NCBI GenBank assembly: GCA_030015575.1
Contig: JASDDO010000016.1
Location: 176,636,815 to 176,700,814, forward strand
Reading direction: 5' to 3'
Length of the DNA stretch: 64,000 nt
Source of the DNA: Agapanthus africanus
Taxonomy: Eukaryota > Streptophyta > Magnoliopsida > Asparagales > Amaryllidaceae
Under the pieces are notes generated by a model, which was not told where the DNA came from, did not search any database, and saw only the letters and a list, made by a program, of their open reading frames with translations. Shown one piece after another: positions 1-12,303 of this stretch (positions within the stretch are counted from its first letter, which is position 1; each line of letters starts with the position of its first letter). Made by a program: the position numbers and the translations under genes.

Positions 1-293
1 TGCAGTTCTAGAAAATGGGCATTACGAGAAACAAAAATCTTTTGTTCCTCTGCGTAATAGAAATAATACCCCTTGGAGTTCTTTGGATATCCCACAAACT
101 TACACTGTACTGATCGTGCCTCGAGTTTGTCCGCATGCTGCTTTTTAACAAAAGCTGGACATCCCCATATCTTTAGATACTGTAGATAGGGTTTCTTCCC
201 ACTCCACATCTGATATGGCGTGGTAGGCACAGTCTTTGTAGGAACCCTGTTCAAAAGATATGCCGCTGATTCTAGCGCATAACCCCAGAAAGA
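1..293 (-). pseudogene. Copia A integrase C-terminal fragment
   Basis: Minus-strand continuation of A's integrase after an in-frame TGA near 290-292. Translation still reads the typical copia stretch FWGYALESAAYLLNR, then PTTPYQMW, KIWGCPAFVKKQ, DKLEAR and KFVGYP, which joins the integrase catalytic core to the linker before RT. The piece is cut by the window edge, so RT and RNase H of A are not visible. The stop makes the polyprotein non-functional unless read through. Confidence 0.8.
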
Positions 294-1754
294 TCACGAT
301 AACTCAGCATTACTCATCATGGAACGTACCATATCTAATAGGGTTCGATTCCGTCTCTCCGATACAGCGTTATGCTGTGGAGTGTATGGAGGAGTAAGCT
401 GGGAGAGAATTCCTTTCTCTTTTAGGTAACCTAGGAACTCGGCACTTAAGTATTCACCACCTCGATCAGATCTCAGTGTCTTGATACTTTTGCCGGTTTG
501 GTTTTCTACTTCATTCTTATACTTTTGGAATTTCTCAAAAGCCTCAGATTTATGTCTCATCAGAAAAATGAATCCGTACCTAGAGTAATCATCCATAAAA
601 GTAATGAAATAGGAAAAACCACCTCTTGCATGTGTAGACATTGGACCACATACATCGTTGTGTATGAGTCCTAAGAGCTCGCTCGATCTTACTCCATGTC
701 CAGTGAATGGAGTCTTTGTCATCTTTCCTTTGAGACATGATTGACAAGTGGCATAAGTTTGATATTTGAACGAATCCAAATATTCTTCTCTACGTAACTT
801 AGTTAACCTTGTCTCATTGATGTGACCCTGTCTACAGTGCCATAAGAAAGCTTCATTTAAATCTGGAGACTTTCTTTTTAGTGTGTTCTGGACATTGAAA
901 ATTTGTAATTGGTTTAAGACATATATACCAGTATCCAGTGTACCGGACCCAATCAAACCATGATGAAGGTGGATGTTAACAACATCGCTTACAAACGTGA
1001 AATCATAACCTTTATTTAATAACAGGGAAACTAATACGATATTACACGTTAAACTAGGTACACAAAAACAGTTATGTAAAACCAAAATATATCCACTCGT
1101 CAATCCCAGGTGATAATCCCCTACGGACACAGCTCCCACGCTAGCTCCGTTAGCAACCTGGAGGGTCATATCACCAACCTTCAGCACTCTACGGTTTCTC
1201 AGTGCCTGCAATGAATTGCATATATGAGATCCTGATCCGGTATCCAATACCCAGGAAGTAAAGTTGATTGACAGACAATTCTCAATTACAAACACACCTG
1301 AAGTCGAAGCCACAGCTTGCTTCGGTTCCTGGTTCTTGGCGTTCCACGCCTTGCAATCTTTCTTCCAGTGCCCTTTCTTATGACAATGGAAGCACTCATC
1401 CTTGGCCACTACTGGCACCGCAATCTTTTTCTTTCCCTTCGCTCCCACCTTACTAACACCTCCTCTAGGTTTGGTGGCGGCCTTATTCTTCCTTCCTTTG
1501 GCCCTAGCCTTGGACCCTGAAGAAGCAGCACCACGAACAAACATAGTGGGTGTATCCCTTGCCTTCTGCAAGGTGCCCTCTGCACTCCTCAACATGTTAA
1601 GGAGTTCTGGAAGTTCAACTTCTTTTCTTTGAATGTTGAAATTCAGAATAAACTGGGCGTAGGTGGAAGGAAGGGACTGGAGAATCAAGTCTGTATAGAG
1701 CTCGTTCTCTAAAGTCGTCCCAAGGTCTGCGAGCTTTTCTATATAGCCAATCAT
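294..1754 (-). pseudogene. Copia A gag C-terminus, protease and integrase core
   Basis: A 486-codon open stretch of a copia polyprotein. In order: the gag end (YIEKLADLGTTLENEL, LPSTYAQFILNF); a basic linker; a CCHC zinc knuckle (CFHCHKKGHWKKDC, about residue 120); an aspartic protease active site WVLDTGSGSHI (about residue 168); the integrase N-terminal HHCC zinc site (LWHCRQGHINET, then CQSCLKGKMT); and integrase core aspartates in IHNDVCGP and RSDRGGEY, with the glutamate in SERRNRTLLD. The family normally reads one ~1,300-residue polyprotein. Here an upstream TAG (about 1788-1790) severs the gag N-terminus and a TGA follows SNAELS. The domains themselves look well preserved, so A is a fairly recently broken copy. 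Confidence 0.88.
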
Positions 1755-1790
1755 TTTTAGGACTTGTTCTCCTGCCGATGATCCGACGGC

Positions 1791-2114
1791 CTACCTCGCC
1801 TGAAACAAGTTCTTTGAGGTCTCATATCTTGTTATACGAGACTGCTCTCCATAAAGTTCCTTTGTATGGAGAAATATGGCATCTAGATCCATATCGTCGT
1901 GCCTCCTCTGATGTTCATTATTCATCGAGGCAAGCACGATGCACTTGGCCCTCGTGCAATCTAACTCCCAGGTTTTGCGGATTTCCTTATCCGCATTACT
2001 GGATTTGGGACCAGGGACAGCAGGTGCCTTAGCGGTAAGGACATATCCCAATTTGTCATAGGTCAAAACCATCTTGACATTCCGCAGCCAATCTTTATAG
2101 TTTGGCCATGTCAA
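1791..2114 (-). pseudogene. Copia A gag N-terminal part
   Basis: Reads the copia capsid-type gag start: PNYKDWLRNVKMVLTYDKLGYVL, then CTRAKCIVLASM and YGEQSRITRYET, ending LFQAR before a TAG stop. After that stop the same frame continues into AVGSSAGEQVLKMIGY, so one nonsense change separates it from the next piece. Upstream, a polypyrimidine tract ending in CAG (2158-2187, minus strand) precedes the gag region. The first residues are in a non-ATG context (KILTWPNY), so the true initiator is not certain. Confidence 0.8.
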
Positions 2115-4220
2115 TATTTTTTTTCTAGTAGTAACTTAAGTCCTGTCATTTATCTGGGTCACTGCAATTAGGAGAGAGAGAGAGAACACTTTAGCATGAC
2201 GCTCTTGCAAGTTTAGAGTGGTTTTTAGTTTATCTTAACTGGATGGCTCCCACTGTTTCTCGAATCCTTCGTCAAACCAAAAAGGAAGAACTAGCCAGGA
2301 CAATTCTCACTGTACAATACTTGCTTAACCGTTCAGCCAGGCCGGTGTCGGTACTTCGAGGGAGGTTTTCCAACGCTTTCGCGAAGTTCCTTAATTAAAT
2401 AACCTCTTTTCTCTAGGGGCATAGCCCCGCTGACACCATTCTCGGCACCTACTAGGTTTATAGCATTGATCGTTAAGTGACGAATCTCCTGATGAGTAGC
2501 ATATACTCACAGTAGGATCGGGATCCAAATATCATCGTGTGATAATGTTGAAGGAATCCTACCAACATTCATCAAACTCCAAATGGTATGCATCTCTTTG
2601 CAAATTTCAGTTCCTTTAGAAATTCCCGATATAAATTTTTTTGCCCCATGCTCTTATGACCTTGTCGTTGGTCAAAATGTCATAAGTCACATGTCAAGTT
2701 CTACCCATCATTATCTTGTTAATTTGAACCCATCCGTACATACCCCTGACGTTGGTCAAATGATAATACGACTGTCCCAAACTAACTCATCTATCTATGC
2801 AACAAATGAATACCCAGTAGCTACCAAACACTATGCCTTGGCGTTGGTCAAAATACATAGCTTGAATACTACTGAATACCCAAATGAAATGACGGAGGGC
2901 TACGAATGGTTTTGGCAAAACCGTGAACGTAGTGAACTTGATATGACCGAAGGAACCTGATAGCTTTTAAAAGGAGTGGTTAAAGCTCCGCAATTAAAAA
3001 ATATCTTCTGTTTTAAAAATAACCGAGTGGTTTCTTTTAAACCGTTCCAACGATTCAACTTTGGTTTATTTTCTTTGCATTAAAATAATGTGTCCCATCA
3101 ATAACCTATCATTGCAGAAAACAACGAAAATACAACGTCCTCTTATGCCATCCGCATTCGCCACGGGGTCCCGTCATCGCCCGTTTGGTTACTTAACTAA
3201 TGACAGAGCGGAACTGGGTTAGCGCGGGTGTAAAACATAAGTGACTTCTAAATAGCTATCATATATAGATATTGTACATTCGTCAGACGCAATAATAGGC
3301 ATTCCATCACAGATGAACATTATTGGATATATAAGCAATCCGCGTTTCTTTTGATCCTGCAACGAAAGACGGATTACACAGTTGTGATGAATAGCCATTA
3401 CCCCACCCTAGACCCCTACGGGTACGGCAAACTACCCACCAAGTATCCGAAGTGAAGCGGTCTCCCTCAACAACGTGAGTAGGCCACTAAACACTTCGAA
3501 GTCCCCTGTAGTTTGTGCACCCCACCTTGGGTCTATCCTAGGAGCAAAAATCAGTAAATGAAATAATACAACGGTGGTTACAACCGCAACCTGGATGTGC
3601 CCCGCAAAAGAATATTACAACATATTACAATTTACATCGAATGAATGAATATAATAAACCCATCTCAAACCCCGGCTAATCATCACAACGATCCAATCAA
3701 GTTCATAAACACAAACAGTAAAACCATTACAGAAATGTGCAACCCCCTTCCAACCGACATACTAGCAGTTAGGGGAGGTTTACGAACACATTATACAAAT
3801 CACAGATATAATCTAATTAGCCAAACATCGTAGAATTTTGATCGAACAAACACAATAGATTCTACTCCAAAAACTTCTTTGTGCACCTGAGACTTGAGCA
3901 GAAACTAAACATTCCAGAAAGAACAAAATAATCACAGAAGATTTCTGGGGAATTTTGGGCTGACTCGGCACCAACTCGACCGCGGATCCGCGGCGGATCA
4001 CATGGATCGGCCGCGGTTCCGCAGCTGTTTGGCCAATTCAGGAACCCAAATTTCTTCAGTTGTCTTATAATTCCCTGCTTTTAATTTTAAGGGTCCCTGA
4101 AAAATTTTTAGACCCCGTTTTAAAATCGACAAAAACTTTGTGAATTTGATGTTTTTTCCGGTTCGTTTTGCGATCGAATTTCTAACGACTTTGCTAACAA
4201 GTTAGTTATGGTTTAGCGAG
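2115..4220 (-). other. Untranslated leader of copia A
   Basis: About 2.1 kb between PBS and gag with no sustained ORF on the minus strand. It holds, from the PBS side: a GC-rich hairpin (3980-4024); a box shared by all copia leaders here (3141-3240, with ATGCCATCCGCATTCGCCAC); three spaced copies of a TTGACC-type motif (2660-2675, 2745-2759, 2837-2851, minus strand); and a pyrimidine-rich tract ending CAG just before gag. Long leaders of this kind are known for BARE-1/Angela elements. ORFs on the plus strand here (for example 2583-2960) are not conserved and I do not regard them as genes. Confidence 0.75.
3980..4024 (-). other. GC-rich leader hairpin, copia A
   Basis: Inverted repeat: the left arm starts CCGCGGATCCGCGG and continues to GATC, the loop is ACATG, and the right arm is GATC..CCGCGGTTCCG. 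About 20 pairs with three mismatches, by hand pairing. It lies about 200 nt from the PBS. Equivalent hairpins are at 29230-29274, 48299-48343 and 55338-55383. Confidence 0.7.
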
Positions 4221-4232
4221 GATCTGATACCA
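4221..4232 (-). other. Primer binding site of copia A
   Basis: Reads TGGTATCAGATC on the minus strand, one base different from the initiator tRNA-Met complement TGGTATCAGAGC seen in the other elements, and one base from the LTR end. The mismatch is at the PBS-distal end. Confidence 0.8.
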
Positions 4233-4233
4233 G

Positions 4234-6109
4234 TGTAAGTCGATGTTGTACACCCCACTACTTGCGGGGAGGCGGAAATATGAAAAACAATCATTTTGTT
4301 TAAAACAACATCGACTAACCGAAAGGATCTTTGCTAAACTATAACTAACACTAACATAGGAGTTGTTAACTACTATGGAAGAAGATTATACCTAATGAAC
4401 AGTGTCCTTCTTCTTCTCGTTATCCACCTCATCGTCGGCCTCCTCTATGTAATAGACGATCCACCCGAGAGCTTCTACTCCAAGCTTTGCCTCTAATCTT
4501 ATGGTAACTAGGTTTCTCTAGTTGCTAATCAAATTCACCTAGGTGATATAGAGTATGAATATGGATTAATTAGTCTTTCTAATCCTTGATCTCAACACAT
4601 GAGAGGGTAGGATTAGGGTTTGAAGAGAGAGAAGGTGAGGATAATAATGATAATGAAATAATGATCCTTCTTGAATATATGAAGCATAATCATTTATCAA
4701 AATAAATAAATCAAATGATTAATCATCATGCTTCATTTATTCATTGTGTGATTCATTACATGAGTCATTAACCATTTAATGCATCATTAATGACATGAAT
4801 GAATCACACAAATGAGTCACTAAATCAATAAATGCTTATGACACCTAAACCCTCAAGTCATCATCCTTCTAGAAGCTTCTCGCCAAATTATGAGAACGCC
4901 CTTCCTATCCGTGAAAACACGGAAAAACTTTAGACTGTATAAATCCAATAATCCGATACTAGAATCTGGCTTAAACCAAAGCCGGCTAGTAAAAACTGTC
5001 CGAACATCGTACGTGCATAAATGCACGTGCATGTCCGAACCCTGTCGTAAAACCATACGACCTCTATATCGTTTCTCCTGAAGCAGGGAAACTTTCTGTG
5101 TGGGACTCTAAAGACTCGACTACTACGCTGGCAGTGGGTTTAACCACAGACCGCAAGCGGCATAGCTGTACGTAACAGTCCCCAGGTAGATGTCGATAAG
5201 AAGGCCGATGAGGAAACCCATCCGAACTCCTACTGAGCCTGATGTGACAATCTCCGTACAGTTCGGTCTGTTCGTCTAGGACTATCGCATATCGGGCCTA
5301 GGGGACGGCAAGCGTCAGTCCCCTAAAAGCGGTATAAGTCGTGTCGGAGCGTAGCCCATTACACCTTGAGAAACTACTGGAAAACCTACCAGTAAATCTC
5401 GCTTGCCCTGGCCAGGGACTTTGCGTAATGGCTCTTTGACACAGCGCAATATCAACTCCCAATACCGGGAGAGACGAATCATGTCTAACCGCCACTGCCT
5501 CTAAGTGCTCGGGACTGCACCCAACTGCTACCTGTTTGCACGACTCCTTTGAGCCGTGGTAGGGTAGCAATCTAAGAACAGTGGGACACACTCGAGGCAA
5601 AGTAGCAGTGTCAAGTCTGCGGACTATGCTGTACTCATGTCACCTAGGAACTGTTAACTGACGACGGGTAAAATACCAACCAACAGTTCCCTGCGAGTCC
5701 TGTCCGGTGTACGCGTAACCCAACGAGCACCTGTATACTATCTCCAGTACGACGTACTGATGGCTGTGGGACAGACCATCTCCCCAACTGGGATGAGAAG
5801 CGTACACACTATTCAACTCCGGAGTATCAATTCCCTATCTCGATAATCCTACGACTAGGGACCTGAAAAAGGATGTGCTTGTAGACTACCCAGCCCCCAC
5901 TAGTGTGACTGCCATCACAACGCTGGTAGTCAAGCAAGATCCTAAGGGCTCTATCAATACGTACACACATATTAAGATGGATAAAACCAAGTAACATACT
6001 ACCATGTTTAGCAAGATTGTTAATATAACTGTGAATATCCTAAGCTTCCATTAAGTAATATACAAGCTAGTATGATACAATAATGGCCCCTAAGGCATAT
6101 ACACTAACA
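4234..6109 (-). repeat. 5' LTR of copia A
   Basis: 1,876 bp, plus-strand start TGTAAGTCG and end ATACACTAACA, so TG..CA bounded in its own orientation. It adjoins a PBS on the left. It shares with the other copia LTRs the block containing ACTCTAAAGACTCG (about 5105-5120), the CCGCAAGCGG dyad, the GGGAGAGACGAAT block (5468-5480) and the 12-bp palindrome CCCTGGCCAGGG (5406-5417). ORFs inside it, such as 5298-5600 minus, are chance. Confidence 0.88.
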
Positions 6110-6282
6110 ATTCTAACAAAACCCTGAGCCGATTTTTAATGTATGTGGAATTATTTTTAAATAAGGTTTAAAAATCGGCAGAAAGTTAGGTTTTTCGGAC
6201 GTGTTTTGCGATTTTTCTCGGATCGAAATTCTAAATTCTTTGCTAACTTGCTAGTTTGTGTTTAGATAGGCTCTGATACCAC
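6110..6282 (-). other. PBS-proximal leader of copia C with PBS
   Basis: Short stretch between LTR A and LTR C. It matches the PBS-side leader of copia B (both contain AACCCTGAG, then ATCGGCAGAAA/TTCGACAGAAA, and GCTAACTT..CTAGTTT). PBS reads TGGTATCAGAGC on the minus strand (6270-6281). The rest of C's body is expected left of A, outside the window. Confidence 0.8.
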
Positions 6283-7871
6283 TGTAAGTACACGTTGCCC
6301 ACCCCGGTGCTTATGGGGAGGCGGAAACGGTAAAAAACGATTTTTATAAACTCAAGGCAACATGGACTTAAAGGAGGATCTTTGCTAAACAAGAACTAAC
6401 AACAATGCTAAAACATTTAGCTACTCGGTTAAAGGGTTATACCTAAGTCTTGAACTCCTTCTCTTCTTGCTCCTTGGAGTGGGTTGAACGGGTCCTCCTC
6501 GTCGCCTTCTCTTGGCGAAGAAAGATCCACTCGAGGGCCTCTACCTTTGGCTTCTACCTCAACCTAGAGGTAACTAAAGTGCTTGGCTTGCTAAACCTAG
6601 AACCCTAGAATGAGTAGAGAGGAGTTTTGGTGTTTTATCTCAAAAGCAAATGGTTGAACTTTGAGAGAGAGGAAGAGGATGAGCTTTGGATGAGAGAGAA
6701 TGAGCAAGAGAGAATGAGGATAATTATCAACCATTCTCACATATATGTGAATTATGATAATTAAATAATTAATCAAAGATAATAGTGATGGTTAACTTGA
6801 AATGACCATTATCATTTCACATTAATGAATTTTGCAAGAATCAAAGAGCAACTTTCATGTGAAATGATGATGGTCAATATGTCAACATGGGTCAACAATT
6901 CAACCAAAGTCAAATGGTCAACAACCCTAACCATAACACAATTATCTTTAATTAATATCAATAATCATATTTCACATATTCATTAGGGTTTGGAAATAGA
7001 CAACGGTCATCAACCCTAATGAGAATCCTCTGCCTCTGCCTCGGTCAACTGTGCATACACACCCGCATCCATGTTCCGAGGAACACGAATACAATGAGAT
7101 AAAACCAATCCCAAAACATATACTAGGATCTGGCTTAAACCAAAGCCCGCTAGTAATAACTGTCTGGACACCAAACGTGCACAAGTGCGTGGATGTGAAC
7201 GAACCCCGTCGCAAAACCATGCAACCTCTACTCTGTTTTGCCCAAAGGCGAATAACCCTATGTGTGGGACTCTAAAGACTCGACACTACGCTGACATTGG
7301 GTTTAACCACAGGCCGCAAGCGGTACTAGCTGCATGTAGCGGTCCCCAGGAAGATGCCGATAAGAAGACTGGCGAGGTGAACCCATCTGAACTCCTACTG
7401 AGCCTGAATATGACAATCTCCGTACAGTCCGGTCTGTTCGTCTAAGAGTATCACATGGCGGGCCTAGGGGGAGGTAAACGTCAGTCCACTAATACCGGTA
7501 CAAGTCGTGTCGGAGTGTAGCCCAGAACACCCTGAGATAACACTGGAAACGCTACCAGTATATCTCGCTAGCCCTGGACAGGGACTTTGTGTAATGGCTC
7601 TCCTAGACACAGCGCGATATCAACCCCCAATACCGGGAGAGACGAATCCTGTCTAACCGTCACTGCCTCCAAGTGCTTCGGGACTGCACCCAACTGCTAC
7701 CTGTTTGCACGACTCCTTTGAGCCGTGGTAGGGTAGCAATCTAAGAACAGTGGGAACACACTCGAGGCGAAGTGACAGTGTCAAGTCAACGAACTAAGCT
7801 GTACTCATTTCACCTGGGAACTGATAACTGACGATAGGTATAATACCAACCAACAGTTCCCGACGAGTCCT
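6283..7871 (-). repeat. 5' LTR of copia C, left portion (interrupted by copia B)
   Basis: Starts TGTAAGTACACG next to a PBS and runs to GACGAGTCCT, where copia B begins. The LTR resumes at 31667. The same interval in LTR A (about 5690-5720) runs uninterrupted through GAGTCCTGTCCGG, which proves the interruption. The joined LTR is about 2,024 bp. Confidence 0.87.
7867..7871. repeat. Target site duplication of copia B (left copy)
   Basis: GTCCT, repeated at 31662-31666 immediately after the opposite LTR. Five bases is normal for copia integration. Confidence 0.9.
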
Positions 7872-10800
7872 TGTAAGTCCACGTTGCTCACCCCGGTTCT
7901 TACGGGGAGGCGGAAACGACGAAAAACAATGATTTTAGCGCAAGGAAACATGGACTCAAAAGCACGGATCTTTGCTAAACTAGAAACTAGCAAACTACTA
8001 TAGGTTTTAACTACTATGCTATAGAAAGTATACCTCACGAAACCGGTCCTTCGGGTCTTCATTCCGCTGTCCCGCTCGTCCATCCAAGCTCCAAGCGTCG
8101 ATCCGGACCTTGGGCACCTCCGCGGCCTTCTTGAGTCGAAGACGATCCACCCGAGAGATGTACACCGTGTAGGGTTCCTAGGAACGCTAATGAGGTCTCA
8201 CAAGGCATCAACCATGCCAACTTAAAATTTTACGGTGCCGAGAAACCCTAGACTAGATCGTTAACTAGAATTTTAGGCGAAACAAGAACTAGTAAACTAC
8301 TTTACAATGAGTGAACGGAAATACAACCTTTGTAGATCCGGTGCTCCACCTCCATAGCTCCGTGATGATGTCTCCTCACTGCGATCATCGGATCCCGGGC
8401 TGTAGCGTCGGCTTCATCGGAGAAAAAGCGGGCTAGGTCATCGACGACGATGCCGAAGATGATCTACGTCGAGGCATCACAAGATCAAGCTCCAACTTCA
8501 CCAAGTCAAGAAACTTGTGAAGGAAACACCCTATACTACTTGGCAAGAGGTAGAGGATGAAGAAATAGGAGGTGGGTTCACTTTAGATTTGGATTTCTCA
8601 CCCTTTTTCATCAATCACCATTGATGAAGTCAAGTTTTCTTCATTGAAGAAGATGAAGAAGAAGATGATAATGTTATGATAAGTTATTTTTTTTTAGAAA
8701 AGAAAAATCAATCCTTATCATAATTTTAACTATAGTTATGTGTAGAGAATTGACCAAGGTTAAAGGAATGGTTAGGGTTAAGGAGATGAAGACAAAATGG
8801 TTACTTTGGTCAAACCTTCATGAAGCTTCAACAAGCTTCATCTTTTAAAAGCAACCATTATGTTTTCTTTTCTCTTTTCCTTTTTAATCCAAAAATAAAA
8901 AGATAAATGAATGAATAAATAAATATTAACCCTAACCATTTATTTAACCAAGGTTTAATTCTTTACACAAACCCTAGCAATCATGTATCATCAAATATGA
9001 TACAATCTAGTGTACAAAAGTATATCACATATACAATGTGCACATCAAGTGAGAAAATCCATTTAAAGTGAACCGATACTAGTTAATGCAAAGTAATATA
9101 TCAAATATATAATTATACAATAAATCATTAAATCAACACTTGATTTAATGATCAGGTCATATCGTATATAACCGGCTAATATCAACAGTAACAACTTATC
9201 GAATCAACACTTGATCCGATAACCCGGCTATATCGCATATAACCGATCAATGTCACAAATCGCGAGAATCGAATATAGTATCACATACTGGTATCATTCT
9301 CGGTCCCGCACACATCTCATATGTGCTTCTATTTCGTTTCGCTTGAGCCAGGAAACCTCTGTGTAGGACTCTAAAGACTCGTCAATACGCCGGCAACAGG
9401 TGATGATCATATCAAACACCCACAAGACGCAAGCGGTCTGCTAAACGTAACGGCCACCCGGGTATTGAGCGATCAGAAGATCGACGAGCAAGCCCGCACA
9501 CACTCCAGTGAATCCAACCAGTAACACTACCGTACAGTCCGGTCTCGTCGTCTGATATGTCGCATATCTTGCCTAGGGGTGGTAAACGTCAGACCCCAAT
9601 AGCTCGATAAGTCGTGTCGATATGAGGTCTATAACAGTTCGAGATACTACAGGTAACACTTACCAGTAAATCTCGGCAACCCTGGCCAGGGATTTCCGGT
9701 TATAGCCAATCGAACACAGCGCAACATCAACTCCCTATACCGGGAGAGACGAATCCCCTCCTATCGCTCATTGCCTCCATGTGATTCGGGACTGTACCCA
9801 AAAGCCACCATTTTGCACGCCCTCTTGGACGTGGTAAGGTGGAAATCAAAGCACAGTGGGAACCACACAAGACTCTATGACGATCTCGGGTCAACAGACT
9901 ACTCTGTACCAGTGTCACCAGAGAACTGCCATCTGACGTGAGGTATAATACCATCTCGGAGTTCTCGGCGAGTCCGTCCAGTGTACCCAGTCTCCACTGA
10001 GCACCCGTATATCATCTCTGATGTCAAACACCAATGGATATGGGATCATCCATCGCCCATCTGTATGGGTCGAGAAGGTATACGCTAGTCTACTCTGGTA
10101 TATCGATGCCCCGTCTCGATACAACCACGACTAGGGACCTTGAAGGATGTACTTATGGACTACCATGTCCCCACTAGTATGATCCGCATCACAGTCCAGG
10201 TAGTCAAGTACATATCCTAAGGGCTTTACCAACATGTAATAGAGAGACAATCTGTGTACACGTTAAGGTAAAGAGCAACCAGATAGCTTACTATCATGTC
10301 GAGCAAGAAAGTCCTCCCTATATATGTCCAAGCATCCACTACAATATATATCCTATGTATAGTAATGGCCTCTAGGGCATACATATAACTAACACACCGA
10401 GCTCCGCCTCGAGCCGAGGCAACTAGGGCAAAGAGATTGCTAGTCAAGAAGCCCTAGGATGTGTAGAGGAGATGTATGGATGTGTTTGTCTTTGTGGGAT
10501 CTTTTTCTCTCAACACATAAGATCAAAAGATGAGATCAAGAGGAGGAAGAAGAAGGAGAAACTTAGCAACCATGGAGCTTTTCTTTTTCTTCTCACTTCA
10601 AGAGACAGAATGAGAGGAGAATAATGAAAGGATTAACCCAAATCAAATGAACCATGGTTGCAATAATACACTAAAATCATCATTACTAATCCTATCATGA
10701 TAAAGTTGATGGCACATTGAATTGACCATTATCATAACTCAAGAATTAAAAAGAAAATGAAAGAAATGTGTAGATCTCTCTTGAAGGTCAATGGTCAACA

Positions 10801-12289
10801 CGGTCAACTGGTCAACAAAGTCAAGAGAGGTCTAAATGGTCAAATGGTCAATGCAATTAGCCATCACTAATCTATCACTAAAAGGATTAGAAAACAATGT
10901 CTCCGGCTCATAACGGTTTTGACCAAACGAATTGTCAAAACCATAATGAGTGTGCCACATTACGGTTTTGGCCGAACCAACTGCCAAAACCCTAATGGGG
11001 TACCTCCTCCTTCATCGCTCCTCAAAACTGTGCATACAAACCCGCATCCGCATTCCGTAGAATGCGAATGCACAGAAGACAAATCAAATCCATCTGTGCA
11101 ATACTAGGATCTGGCTTAAACCAAAGCCCACTAGTATTGCCTGCCCGAACACCATACGCACACAAGTGCACGTAAGTGATCGTAGCCCAGCCGTAAAACC
11201 ATACGGCCTCTATACGTTTCGCTCAATGCAAGGAAACTCTCTGTGTGGGACTCTAAAGACTCGCCACTACGCTGGCAGTGGGTTTAACCACAGACCGCAA
11301 GCGGCACTAGCTGTACGTAACGGTCCCCAGGTAGATGTCGATAAGAAGGCCGATGAGGTAAACCCATCCGAACTCCTACTGAGCCTGTATGTGACAATCT
11401 CCGTACAGTCCGGTCTGTTCGTCTGATACATCGCATGGCGGGCCTAGGGGGGCGGTGAATGTCAGTCCCCTAATAGCGGTACAAGTCGTGTCGGAGTGTA
11501 GCCAAGAACACCCTGAGATAACACTGGAAACCTACCAGGATATCTTGCTTGCCCTGGCCATGGACTACTTGTGTAATGGCTCTCCTAGACACAGCGCGAT
11601 GTCAACCCCCAATACCAGGAGAGACGAATCCTGTCTAACCGTCACTGCCTCCAAGTGCTTCGGGACTGCACCCAACTACTACCTGTTTGCACGACTCCTT
11701 TGAGCCGTGGTAGGGTAGTAATCTAAGTACAGTGGGAACACACTCGAGGCGAAGTGACAGTGTCAAGTCGGTGGACTAAGCTGTACTCATGTCACCTGGG
11801 AACTGATAACTGACGATAGGTATAATACCAACCAACAGTTCCCGACGAGTCCTGTCCAGTGTACTCGTAACCTAACGAGCACCCGCATACTATCTCAAGT
11901 ACGACGTACTGACGGCTGTGGGATAGACCGTCTCCCCCGCTGGGATGAGAAGCGCATACGCTACTCAACTCTGGAGTATCGATGCCCTGTCTCGATAGTC
12001 CTACGACTAGGGACCTGTATAAGGATGTGCTTATGGATTACCCAGCCCCATGAGTGTGAGCGCCATCACAACGCTGGTAATCAAGCAAAGATCCTAAGGG
12101 CTCTACTAATATGTATATAAGCGATATGCTAGAAGAAACACATGCACATATTGAAGTAGAGACAAACCAAGTAGCATACTACCATTTTGAGCAAGATTGT
12201 CTATACAACAATGAATATCCCAAGCTTCCATTAAGTAATATACAAGCTAGTATGATACAGTAATGGCCTCTAGGGCATATACACTAACA
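7872..12289 (-). repeat. 3' LTR of copia B (contains solo LTR S)
   Basis: Begins TGTAAGTCCACG and ends ATACACTAACA, followed by the reverse-complement PPT and RNase H. It matches 29484-31661 apart from the S insertion at 8168-10394. A 7-bp indel near 7985 and scattered substitutions distinguish the copies. Confidence 0.9.
8168..10394 (-). mobile_element. Solo copia LTR S (E family)
   Basis: 2,227 bp, from TGTAGGGTTCC to ATATAACTAACA, flanked on both sides by CACCG (8163-8167 and 10395-10399). The uninterrupted target is seen in B's other LTR near 29768 (TACACCGAGCTCC). It matches the LTRs of copia E (52915-55137, 61090-63315) in reverse. One LTR with a perfect duplication and no internal region means LTR-LTR recombination after insertion. 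It contains the palindrome CCCTGGCCAGGG (9680-9691) and two hairpins with a GTG loop on the minus strand (9126-9150, 9196-9222). Confidence 0.93.
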
Positions 12290-12302
12290 ATCTCCCACTT
12301 GC
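12290..12302 (-). other. Polypurine tract of copia B
   Basis: Minus strand reads GTGCAAGTGGGAGAT directly before the LTR start TGTTAGTG. The same tract precedes the 3' LTRs of H and E. It primes plus-strand DNA synthesis. Confidence 0.85.
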
Positions 12303-12303
12303 A

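Larger units (their letters stand above)
1..6109 (-). mobile_element. Ty1/copia retrotransposon A (partial, Angela/BARE-like)
   Basis: Reverse-strand copia element entering from the left edge. Read on the minus strand it runs 5' LTR (4234-6109), PBS (4221-4232), ~2.1 kb leader, gag, protease, integrase, and leaves the window before RT. The order gag-PR-IN and the integrase text identify Ty1/copia. The right end is TG..CA bounded; the next five bases (6110-6114, attct) are the expected target duplication, whose partner lies outside the window. The flanking DNA at 6110-6282 is the leader of another copia (C), so A is inserted in C. Coding is broken by at least two in-frame stops. Confidence 0.9.

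Noticed and set aside
2583..2960. 125-residue plus-strand ORF in the leader of A
   Set aside because: Antisense to the element; the matching region in B (28004-28222) is open only in part and the other leaders are not. It covers the triple motif region. Treated as chance.
5298..5600. 100-residue minus-strand ORF in LTR A
   Set aside because: Interrupted in the homologous LTRs B and C and without recognisable domain.
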